A stretch of 64,000 nt of DNA from Hyphomicrobiales bacterium (GTDB lineage: Bacteria > Pseudomonadota > Alphaproteobacteria > Rhodospirillales > JACKKN01), in contig JACKKN010000003.1 in the NCBI GenBank assembly GCA_024236415.1, forward strand, positions 310,001-374,000, given 5' to 3'. Under the pieces are notes generated by a model, which did no database searches, had not been told where the DNA came from, and was given only the letters and a program-made list of their open reading frames with translations. Shown piece by piece: positions 9,241 through 16,265 of the stretch. Within the stretch, counting starts at the first letter, position 1. Each line of letters begins with the position of its first letter. The translations under genes were made by a program, and so were the position numbers.

Positions 9241-10410
9241 TCAGTTGGTCAGCAGCTCGCGCGGGTAGTCGGCGAAGGTCCGGGCACCGTCCTTGGTCAC
9301 GACGAAGGACTCGCTGACCACCAGGCCGTACTTGTCCAGCCACAGGGCGGGGATGCAGTGGAAGGTCATGTTCTCTTCCATCACCGTCCGGTCGCCGGCG
9401 CGCATGGAGCAGGTCAGCTCGCCCCAGGTGGGCGGGTAGCCGATGCCCACGGGGTAGCCGATGCGCGAATCCTTCTCGATGCCGTATTTCTTGATGACCT
9501 TGGTCCAGGCCGCCGCGGCCTCCTCGCACAGGACGCCGGGCTTGATCGTGTCCAGCACCGCCTCCAGCCCCTCGCGGATGATGGCGGTGGTGTCCACCAG
9601 CTCGCGGGGCGGTTTGCCCACGTAGACGCAGCGCGACAGGGGGGAATGGTAGCGGTGCCGCACGCCGCCCATTTCGATGTAGAAGATCTCGTCCTCCACC
9701 AGCGGTGCGTCGGTCCAGCTCAGGTGCGGGGCGCTGCAATACTCGCCGACCATGGCGTTGGGCGGCTTGCAGGGGAAGGTGCCGCCGAATTCCGGAGTCC
9801 CCGCCGTGGTCACCTTGTACAGCTCGGCCATGACGTCGCACTGGCGCACGCCGGGGGCCACGGCGCGGCGCGCCGCCTCCATGGCCTGGCCGGCGATGGT
9901 GCCGGCCTGCATCATGAACTCGATCTCGCGCGCAGACTTGGTCATGCGCACCCGGTTGACCAGCAGGAAGGCGTCCTCGAAGGCGGCTTTGGGCATCCTG
10001 CGGGTCAGGATCTCGTGCCAGCGGGCGGTGTAGTAGTAGTCGTCCATCTCGACCCCCACCCGGCCCGCGGCCCAGCCCTTCTCGGCCATCAGCTCGGCCA
10101 GGTAGTCCATGGGGTGCAGCTCCGACGAGCCCACGTACTTGTCGGGGTAGGGGACCACGTTCTCGGGCGCCAGGAAGGCCGTGAACTTGGCGCCCACGGC
10201 GTCCATCTTGCGGCCGAACCAGATCGGTTCCTCCTGGGCCAGGGACACGATCACCATCTGCGGCGTGTAGTAGGAGCAGCCGTCGTAGCCGGTCAGGTAG
10301 AACTGGTTGGCCGGGCTGGCCACCAGCAGCAGGTCGAGGCCCCGCCGCTGCATCTCCGCCTTGGTCCGGGCCACCCGGCCCATGAATTCCGTTCGCTCAA
10401 AAAGCACCAT
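9241..10410 (-). CDS. M24 (creatinase/prolidase fold) hydrolase, DoeA-like
   Basis: A 389-aa protein with a creatinase N-terminal domain followed by a pita-bread M24 domain. The N-terminal block FYLTGYDGCSYYTPQMVIV is very like ectoine hydrolase DoeA and related amidohydrolases. The M24 metal site is degenerate: where active aminopeptidases have D-x-G and S-D-x-T-R-T, this protein has IEMGG and HSPLSRC, so a metal-free creatinase-like mechanism is expected. The start ATG 10410 is chosen over a GTG 21 nt upstream because AAGGAAGG precedes it by 8 nt. The gene lies just upstream of, and in the same direction as, the gamma-glutamyltransferase, so both may act on the same amide or peptide compound. 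No doeB-like partner is present, so ectoine as substrate is doubtful. Confidence 0.75.
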   Translation of the reverse strand: MVLFERTEFMGRVARTKAEMQRRGLDLLLVASPANQFYLTGYDGCSYYTPQMVIVSLAQEEPIWFGRKMDAVGAKFTAFLAPENVVPYPDKYVGSSELHPMDYLAELMAEKGWAAGRVGVEMDDYYYTARWHEILTRRMPKAAFEDAFLLVNRVRMTKSAREIEFMMQAGTIAGQAMEAARRAVAPGVRQCDVMAELYKVTTAGTPEFGGTFPCKPPNAMVGEYCSAPHLSWTDAPLVEDEIFYIEMGGVRHRYHSPLSRCVYVGKPPRELVDTTAIIREGLEAVLDTIKPGVLCEEAAAAWTKVIKKYGIEKDSRIGYPVGIGYPPTWGELTCSMRAGDRTVMEENMTFHCIPALWLDKYGLVVSESFVVTKDGARTFADYPRELLTN

Positions 10411-10552
10411 CCGGCCGACCTTCCTTTCCACGCGGCAATGTCCGACCGCAGTCTAGCGGCAATGCCTTGGGGTTTTCATGCCTTTTGGGCATACCGGACC
10501 CTTGCGGCCGCCGGCCGGTGCGTTGTGGGGAAGGGCGGACTGCGGAGCGGGC

Positions 10553-11065
10553 TCAGACGCCGCCGGAATGGACGATCTCGTAGTAGGACTTTTCCAGCTC
10601 GCCCTTGTGGCGCAGCTCCTCGTCGGCCAGGAAGCGGAACAGGTTCTGCAGCGGGCCCGTGGGCGCCGCCTCGGCCAGGGCCGAATACTGCTCGTAGGCC
10701 GCCTGCTCGCGGCCCAGGGCGTATTGCAGGATCGCCTGGTCGTCCGGCGCCTCGCCCAGGCTGGGCGCCTGCACGAAGTCCGAGAACTTGTGGTCCGTGG
10801 CCGGGATCTCGATCAGGTCCTGCAGGTGGGCCTGGGTGTCGGCGTGGTTGCGCACGCCCTCGAACAGGGCGAAGTGGCGGGCCTCCTCCTCGGCCAGTTC
10901 CGTGACCAGCCCGCGCAGGGGCTTGCGCACCTTGCCGGCCAGGTCGGCATAGAAGGCCTGGGCCGTCTTCTCGAAGGACATGGCCGTGTCCAGGACCTCG
11001 TCCAGGCTTTTCATCTGTGCCAGGCGTTCGTGGGCGCTGGAATGGCCCTCTCCGGTGTTGCCCAT
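10553..11065 (-). CDS. Ferritin-like / rubrerythrin-type diiron protein
   Basis: A 170-aa four-helix diiron protein. Two Glu...ExxH pairs are visible, an E in MSFEKTAQAF with EEEARH and an E in GREQAAYEQY with DEELRH, enough for a complete diiron site. No rubredoxin domain is attached, so an external electron donor would be needed if it acts as a peroxidase. It is the last gene of the Mbx-like operon, 12 bp after the ferredoxin-flavoprotein fusion, with a strong GGGAGG site. The position suggests protection of the oxygen-sensitive complex against peroxide or oxygen, or that it is an electron acceptor of the flavoprotein. Both roles are inference from context. Confidence 0.75.
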   Translation of the reverse strand: MGNTGEGHSSAHERLAQMKSLDEVLDTAMSFEKTAQAFYADLAGKVRKPLRGLVTELAEEEARHFALFEGVRNHADTQAHLQDLIEIPATDHKFSDFVQAPSLGEAPDDQAILQYALGREQAAYEQYSALAEAAPTGPLQNLFRFLADEELRHKGELEKSYYEIVHSGGV

Positions 11066-11077
11066 GGTGATCCTCCC

Positions 11078-12898
11078 TCAGGCCCGGGCCATGGCGCCCA
11101 GTTGCGCGTGGATGCTGTCGGCCACCCGGTGGCCGGCGGCGATGGCCGAGATCACGTCCGGCCCCTGTACCAGGTCGCCGGCGGCCCACAGGCCGTCGAC
11201 GCTGGTCCGGCCGTCGGCGGCGATCTGGATGCGGCCGCGCTGCCATTCCAGGGCCTCGGTCAGTTCGTCGCCCAGGTAGCCGGTGTCGGCCGCCTGGCCG
11301 ATGGCCTCGACCACCATGGCGCCCTCGTGCAGGACCACGTCCTGCTCGTCGTACATGGGATGGAAGCGGCCTTCGGCGTCGAAGATGGACAGGCACTTGA
11401 CCGTTTCCAGGCCGCGGACGGCGCCGTCCTCGATCACCACCTGGCGCGGGCCGCGGCCGTTGAACACGGCGATGCCCTCTTCCTGGGCCTCGATGACCTC
11501 CTCCTCGTCGGCCAGCATGGCGTCCCGTTCCTCCAGGGCCACCAGGGTCACGGCCACGGCGCCGTCGCGCCTCTTCTGCAGGCGGGCCAGGCTGCGGGCG
11601 ATGTCGAAGGCCACGTTGCCGCCGCCGATGACGACCACGGGCCCGGGCAGGTCGATCTCCTCGCCGCGGGTGACCTTGTCCAGCAGCACGATGGCCGAGG
11701 CCACGTTGGGGTGGTCGGTGCCGGGCACGCGGGTGGACCGTGCCTGGCCGAGGCCGGTGGCCACCAGGACGGCGTCGTTCTTCTCGCGCAGCTCGGCCAT
11801 GGAGACGTCGCTGCCGATGGCCTGGCCACACCTGATCTCCACCCCCATGGCCTCGATCACCGCGATGTCGGCGTCCAGGCGGTCATAGGGCAGGCGGTAT
11901 TCGGGGATGCCGTAGCGCATCATGCCGCCGGCCTGGGGCTTGGACTCGTAGACGGTGACGGCGTGGCCCCTCTTGGCCAGGTCGAAGGCGGCGGTCAGAC
12001 CGGCCGGGCCCGAGCCGACCACGGCCACGGACCTGCCCGTGGGCTCGGTCACCCGGCCCTCGCCGGCGATGTCGCGGATGCGGTCGGCCTCGACGCTGTC
12101 CATGGCATATCGCTTGAGCCAGCGGATCGCCACCGGGTCGCCGCGCCGGCCGATGGAGCAGGCGGTCTCGCAGCGGTGGGTGCAGACCCGGCCGCAGACC
12201 TGGGGGAAGGGGTTGGTGCGGTAGATCTCGCGCACCGCGCGTTCCTTGTCGCCGTCCCAGATGGCGCGGATGTATTCGGGGGCGTGCATGTTGGCCGGGC
12301 AGGCCTCGTGGCACATGCCGCACTGGATGCAGCGCGAGGCCTCGATCAGGGCCGTCTGGTCGTCGAAACCCTTGACGATCTCGTCGAAGTTGTCGCCGCG
12401 GCTCTCGACCGGCAGCTCCTCCATGGGCTGGCGGTCCAGGTCCAGCAGGTCGGAATCCGGGTTCTTGGCCCAGCCCTTCTCGAAGCCCAGGCCGTGCATG
12501 CCCTTCTCGTCGGGCAGGATGAAGTAGGTGTCCATGTCGCGGCTGACGTGGATGTATTCCCGCGACAGGGCCAGCGAGCCCGTGGGGCAGATGTCCACGC
12601 ACAGCGCGCACCAGCAGCAGCGGCCGTAATCGATGGCCGGGCGGCGCGGCTTGATCCCCTTGGCCGGGTCGCTGGGCAGGCCGGGCACGTTGACCATGCG
12701 GATGGCGGCGTTGTCGCAGATCTCCTGGCAGGTGCCGCAGCCGATGCACTCGGCCCATTCGTTCAGGTGGAAGCCGCGGTAGTTCTCGGCCGCCGGGCGC
12801 GGCTCCATGGGCAGGGTCACCGGCTCGCGGAACAGGTGCGACAGGGCCTTCAGGGGGCGCAGGAAGCTGCCTTTGTATTTGGGGGAGATGTTGACCAT
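11078..12898 (-). CDS. Fused 2x[4Fe-4S] ferredoxin (NuoI/MbxN-like) and GltD-type NAD(P)H:acceptor flavoprotein
   Basis: The protein is 606 aa. Residues 1-115 form a NuoI-type ferredoxin with two CxxCxxCxxxC motifs (C51, 54, 57, 61 and C94, 97, 100, 104). Residues 180-600 form a glutamate-synthase-small-subunit-like module. It has its own cysteine sets (C190, 193, 196, 200 and C235, 239, 243, 247), an FAD motif VGSGPAG at 294-300, and a second Rossmann motif VVIGGGNVAFD for NAD(P). In Mbh/Mbx complexes a separate NuoI-like subunit carries electrons from ferredoxin. Here that subunit is covalently joined to an enzyme that would draw electrons from, or give them to, NADPH. It follows the nuoD-like gene by 13 bp. 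The GltD half alone could be misread as glutamate synthase, but no gltB is present. Confidence 0.88.
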   Translation of the reverse strand: MVNISPKYKGSFLRPLKALSHLFREPVTLPMEPRPAAENYRGFHLNEWAECIGCGTCQEICDNAAIRMVNVPGLPSDPAKGIKPRRPAIDYGRCCWCALCVDICPTGSLALSREYIHVSRDMDTYFILPDEKGMHGLGFEKGWAKNPDSDLLDLDRQPMEELPVESRGDNFDEIVKGFDDQTALIEASRCIQCGMCHEACPANMHAPEYIRAIWDGDKERAVREIYRTNPFPQVCGRVCTHRCETACSIGRRGDPVAIRWLKRYAMDSVEADRIRDIAGEGRVTEPTGRSVAVVGSGPAGLTAAFDLAKRGHAVTVYESKPQAGGMMRYGIPEYRLPYDRLDADIAVIEAMGVEIRCGQAIGSDVSMAELREKNDAVLVATGLGQARSTRVPGTDHPNVASAIVLLDKVTRGEEIDLPGPVVVIGGGNVAFDIARSLARLQKRRDGAVAVTLVALEERDAMLADEEEVIEAQEEGIAVFNGRGPRQVVIEDGAVRGLETVKCLSIFDAEGRFHPMYDEQDVVLHEGAMVVEAIGQAADTGYLGDELTEALEWQRGRIQIAADGRTSVDGLWAAGDLVQGPDVISAIAAGHRVADSIHAQLGAMARA

Positions 12899-12911
12899 GA
12901 CCGTACCCGTT

Positions 12912-14054
12912 TCAGCGATCGACTTCCGGCGGACAGGCGTCCAGCGAGAACATGATCTGGGCGATGTCCTCGATGCGGGCGCCGGTCAGGAGGTTTTCCA
13001 GGACCTGCACCGCGTGCATCTGCGACGGCCCGCGCACGTGCACCCGCCACGGCTTGTCGCCGCCGTTGGAGACGACGAAGAAGCCCAACTCGCCCTTGGA
13101 CGATTCGGCGCGGGCGTAGGCCTCGCCGGCGGGCACGTTCCAGGCCAGGGGGTTGGGCAGCGGACAGCGGATCGGCCCCTTGACCGAGGGCAGCCGCGCG
13201 ATCACCTGGCGCAGGATGCGGATGGACTGCTGCACCTCGGCCTTGCGCACGCGCATGCGGGCCAGGGCGTCGCCGGCGGTCTCGGTGGGGATGTCGAAAT
13301 CCAGTTCCGGATAGACCAGGTAGGGGTCGTCCCGGCGCAGGTCGAAGGGCAGGCCGCAGGCGCGCAGGTTGGGCCCGGTGACGCCCCAGGACAGGGCCTG
13401 TTCCTGCGTCATGGTGCCGCAGCCGGCGGCCCGGTTCATGACCACGGTGCTGTCGAAGAACAGGTCGTCGAACTCGGGCGCCCGGCGCTCCAGCTCGTCG
13501 ATCACCGCCGACAGCTTGTCCAGGATGCCGGGCGGCAGGTCGCGGCGCACGCCGCCGGGCGTGATGTACATGTGGTAGATGCGGGCCCCGGTGATCTCCT
13601 CGAAGATGTCCAGGAACAGGTCGCGCATGGACACGCCCCAGAACATGTTGGTGTAGAGGCCGATGGTCGCGGCGTTGCCGCCGAAGGTGAACAGGTGGGC
13701 GCAGATGCGCGACACCTCCAGCATCAGGACGCGGATCCACTGCGCCCGCTCGGGCACCTCCAGGCCGCCCAGGGCCTCGACGGACCGGGCGTAGGAATCC
13801 TCCATGGGCACCGGGTCGGGGACGCAGATGCGCGGCACCAGGGCCACGTTCTGGATCCACAGCCGGCTTTCCATGATCTTCTCGAAGCCCCGGTGCAGGT
13901 AGCCGCCGTCGGCGATGGCCTCCTGGATCACGTCGCCCTTCAGGCGCACGCGGATGGCGTAGTTGCCCTCGATGCCCGGGTGGTTGGGGCCGAAGTACAG
14001 CTCGTACTCGTGGCTGGGGGGATGGGCGACGGGGCGGTAGTTCTGCGGCCTCAT
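12912..14054 (-). CDS. Complex I 49-kDa / energy-converting hydrogenase-related large subunit (NuoD/MbxL-like)
   Basis: A 380-aa catalytic-type subunit. GVTGPNLRACG and YPELDFDIPTETAGDALAR are diagnostic of the NuoD/Ech/Mbh large-subunit family. The two NiFe-binding motifs of hydrogenases, RxCGxC and DPCxxC, appear as R-I-C77-V-P-D80 and D-A-C374-P-P-E377. One cysteine of each pair is thus kept and its partner is acidic. A normal NiFe centre is therefore unlikely. Complex I NuoD usually lacks all four, so this subunit is intermediate, as in Mbx/Mbs-type complexes. ATG 14054 overlaps the stop of the nuoC-like gene (ATGA) and has GAGGGAG upstream. It sits between nuoC-like and ferredoxin-flavoprotein genes, the Mbx K-L-N order. 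Confidence 0.9.
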   Translation of the reverse strand: MRPQNYRPVAHPPSHEYELYFGPNHPGIEGNYAIRVRLKGDVIQEAIADGGYLHRGFEKIMESRLWIQNVALVPRICVPDPVPMEDSYARSVEALGGLEVPERAQWIRVLMLEVSRICAHLFTFGGNAATIGLYTNMFWGVSMRDLFLDIFEEITGARIYHMYITPGGVRRDLPPGILDKLSAVIDELERRAPEFDDLFFDSTVVMNRAAGCGTMTQEQALSWGVTGPNLRACGLPFDLRRDDPYLVYPELDFDIPTETAGDALARMRVRKAEVQQSIRILRQVIARLPSVKGPIRCPLPNPLAWNVPAGEAYARAESSKGELGFFVVSNGGDKPWRVHVRGPSQMHAVQVLENLLTGARIEDIAQIMFSLDACPPEVDR

Positions 14055-14608
14055 GACGGGGCTCCCTCGCCTTCGCTGTCGATGCCGCCGCCCTTGGCCT
14101 CGATGTCGCGCAGCCATTCGGGCCGGTAGTCGACCCACTGGAAGGTCTCTTCCACGTAGGCCAGGGTGTCGAAGGACTTCAGCATGGGCGGCGGGCCGTT
14201 CCAGCTGGTCAGGATGAACTTGCGCAGGTTGGGCGAGCCGTCGAAGCGGACGCCGAACATCTCGTGGATGTCCCGCTCGAAGAACCCGGCCGGGGTGTGG
14301 ATGTCATAGACCGAGACGTATTCGCCCGGGTCGCGCGGGATGGTCACGTGGGCCGACACGGTCATCTTCTGCTCGTGGGACCAGACCGTGTAGACCAGCT
14401 CGAACTCGTCGGTCTGCGGCCAGTCGATGCACGAGATGGCGGACAGGTGCATGAAGCCGAGCTGGCCCTTCAGCAGCTCCAGGATCGCCGGCAGGGCGCC
14501 TGGCGCCACGTCCACGCGCACGCGGCTGCCTTCCTTGGGGGTGATCTGGATCCCCGGGATCTCGTGCAGGACGGATTCGAGGACCGCCGGGACCTGTGCC
14601 TGTTTCAT
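14051..14608 (-). CDS. Complex I 30-kDa-like subunit (NuoC/MbxK-like)
   Basis: A 185-aa soluble subunit. It contains the family signature for the 30-kDa subunit, seen as TPAGFFERDIHEMFGVRFDG, where ERE/DxxDMFGIxFxGHP is usual. It would dock the NuoD-like subunit to the NuoB/NuoI arm. ATGA overlaps occur at both ends (14608 with the nuoB-like stop, 14051-14054 with the nuoD-like start), consistent with translational coupling. It is separate from nuoD, unlike the NuoCD fusion of enterobacteria. Confidence 0.88.
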   Translation of the reverse strand: MKQAQVPAVLESVLHEIPGIQITPKEGSRVRVDVAPGALPAILELLKGQLGFMHLSAISCIDWPQTDEFELVYTVWSHEQKMTVSAHVTIPRDPGEYVSVYDIHTPAGFFERDIHEMFGVRFDGSPNLRKFILTSWNGPPPMLKSFDTLAYVEETFQWVDYRPEWLRDIEAKGGGIDSEGEGAPS

Positions 14609-15351
14609 GGCAGCAGCCTTTCGTTGGCGCCGCGCTCGGGGTAGTCCTCGGGCGCGTCGCGCAGGGCATAGGCGGCGTGGCGGTCCAGGATCTCGGTGAA
14701 CCGGCCGCGGGTGCCGTCGCCGACGTAGCCGTAGTGCTCGGCCTCGGCGATCACGTCCACGGGGGTGTGCCACTCCTCGCCGAACAGGGCCATCTGGTTG
14801 CCCAGATAGCGGTCGTAGTTCAGGTAGTAGTCCTGCCAGGCGTTGGCCTGGCCGGCGTCGATCTTCTTCATCAGGTCCAGGAACACCTGCTGCACCGCCT
14901 CGGGCCGCGGCATGCAGCCGGCGATGAAGCCGTCGGCCGGGATGTACTGGTCCAGGCGCTTCACGGTGGCGTAGGAGTTCCAGTACATGCCGCCGTTGAT
15001 GGTGCACGAGCCGAAGCCCAGCACGTACTTGGGGGACTGCATCTGCTCGTAGGACAGGATCACCCGCTTCAGGGTCTTGACCGAGAGGTAGCCGGTGATC
15101 AGCAGGATGTCCGCCTGGCGCGGCGTGACCATGGGCGAGACGCCGACCCGCTCCATGTCGAAGCGCGAGGTGATGGTGGGCGGCAGCTCGATGGCGCCGC
15201 AGCCGGTGCAGTAGTGCAGCACGAACAGGGACCGCGCGCGGCAGTGGTCGGCGAACCGGTCCATGACCCGGCGCCAGACGCCCCGCTCTTCGGCGTCGAC
15301 GGTGCGGCAGACCTCGGGCTGGTCGGGGATGACGGGAGTCGTGTCGCTCAT
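14605..15351 (-). CDS. Complex I PSST / hydrogenase small subunit-like (NuoB/MbxJ-like)
   Basis: A 248-aa iron-sulfur subunit. Four cysteines fit the proximal [4Fe-4S] cluster: C48 and C51 in HYCTGCGAIELPP, C116 in GFGSCTINGG, and C146 in GCMPRPEA. The CxxC spacing at the first pair resembles energy-converting hydrogenases and Mbx, whereas NuoB of complex I has adjacent cysteines. It passes electrons between the ferredoxin-like arm and the NuoD-like active site. A C-terminal extension of about 90 residues beyond the core is unusual. The gap to the nuoH-like gene upstream is 20 bp; its end overlaps nuoC-like by 4 bp. Confidence 0.88.
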   Translation of the reverse strand: MSDTTPVIPDQPEVCRTVDAEERGVWRRVMDRFADHCRARSLFVLHYCTGCGAIELPPTITSRFDMERVGVSPMVTPRQADILLITGYLSVKTLKRVILSYEQMQSPKYVLGFGSCTINGGMYWNSYATVKRLDQYIPADGFIAGCMPRPEAVQQVFLDLMKKIDAGQANAWQDYYLNYDRYLGNQMALFGEEWHTPVDVIAEAEHYGYVGDGTRGRFTEILDRHAAYALRDAPEDYPERGANERLLP

Positions 15352-15371
15352 TTTTCCGTTTCTCCTCGGTC

Positions 15372-16265
15372 CTAGCGGACCATGACAAGGGCGAGGCCGA
15401 CCAGGGCGATGCCCGTGGGCCATTTCCACATCCAGCGGATCACGTCGTCGGTCTTGTAGCGGCCATAGACGTTGGTCACCGCCACCGAGATGAAGATCAC
15501 CGCGAACACCTTGGGCAGGAAGAACAGCCAGTTCTCGCCGCCGCCCAGGAACATGGTCGTGTACAGCACGCCGACCGTGTACAGCTGGAAGCACTGCATG
15601 ACGAACAGCGCGCCCATGTACTTGCCGCTCATCTCGGTCATGGGGCCGGTGGCGATCTCGGCCGGGGCGATGTAGATCTCGAACGGCTCCTTGCCCAGCA
15701 TGCCGTGGGTCGCCAGCAGGCCGGCGAAGGCCAGGATCGGCATGGTGGCGGCGCCCCAGGTGGCCGGGCCGCCCTGCTGCTGGATCTGCACGATGTCGAT
15801 CAGGTTGGTGGTGCCGTAGGAGATGCAGGCGCCGACGATGACCACCACATAGGGCACGTCGTAGGCCAGCATGGCGGTCAGGGCGCGGGAGATGCCGATC
15901 GACCCGTTGGGGTTGGCGCAGGAGCCCACGCCCAGGGCCAGGCCCAGCATGGGCACCATCATGATGTAGACCAGGGTGATCAGGTCGCCGTGCTCGGCCA
16001 GGCCGTCCAGGCCCGGCACCGGCAGGAAGATCTCGGCGGTGATGAAGCCGCCCAGCAGCATCATGATGGCCAGGTCGTGCATGACGCCGTGCGAGACCTG
16101 GGTCTTCTTGGCGTACAGCTTGACGATGTCGTACACGGGCTGCAGGAACGGCGGGCCCACCCGGCGCTCGATCTTGGCCCGCACCCGGCGCGCCATCAGC
16201 ACCAGCAGCAGGCCGACCACGAACGCGACCAGGGGCATCAGGATGAGGTCGGCGAGAAGCGTCAT
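15372..16265 (-). CDS. Membrane anchor subunit (NuoH/MbxM/HyfC-like)
   Basis: A 297-aa polytopic protein with about eight hydrophobic segments. The first cytoplasmic loop reads RRVGPPFLQPVYDIVKLYAKK, equivalent to the RxGPxxxGxxQxxADxxK block of NuoH, and a second loop has GKEPFEIYIAPAEIATGP, corresponding to the quinone-site EAEAELVAGY loop of complex I. The wording of both loops is closer to EchB/HyfC/MbhM than to NuoH. The subunit would couple the peripheral arm to the antiporter-like subunits. Its ATG overlaps the stop of the second antiporter gene (ATGA). Confidence 0.9.
   Translation of the reverse strand: MTLLADLILMPLVAFVVGLLLVLMARRVRAKIERRVGPPFLQPVYDIVKLYAKKTQVSHGVMHDLAIMMLLGGFITAEIFLPVPGLDGLAEHGDLITLVYIMMVPMLGLALGVGSCANPNGSIGISRALTAMLAYDVPYVVVIVGACISYGTTNLIDIVQIQQQGGPATWGAATMPILAFAGLLATHGMLGKEPFEIYIAPAEIATGPMTEMSGKYMGALFVMQCFQLYTVGVLYTTMFLGGGENWLFFLPKVFAVIFISVAVTNVYGRYKTDDVIRWMWKWPTGIALVGLALVMVR

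Noticed and set aside
11078..12898. Annotation as glutamate synthase small subunit (GltD)
   Set aside because: The GltD-like half is real, but an N-terminal NuoI-like ferredoxin is fused to it, no gltB is present, and it lies in an Mbx-like operon.
10478..12955. Long plus-strand frame opposite the ferritin and flavoprotein genes
   Set aside because: Low-complexity product and no ribosome-binding site; the minus-strand genes contain complete cysteine and nucleotide-binding motifs.
12912..16265. Functional [NiFe] hydrogenase (group 4) in the operon
   Set aside because: Only one Cys of each NiFe-binding pair is present and no hyp maturation genes are in the window.
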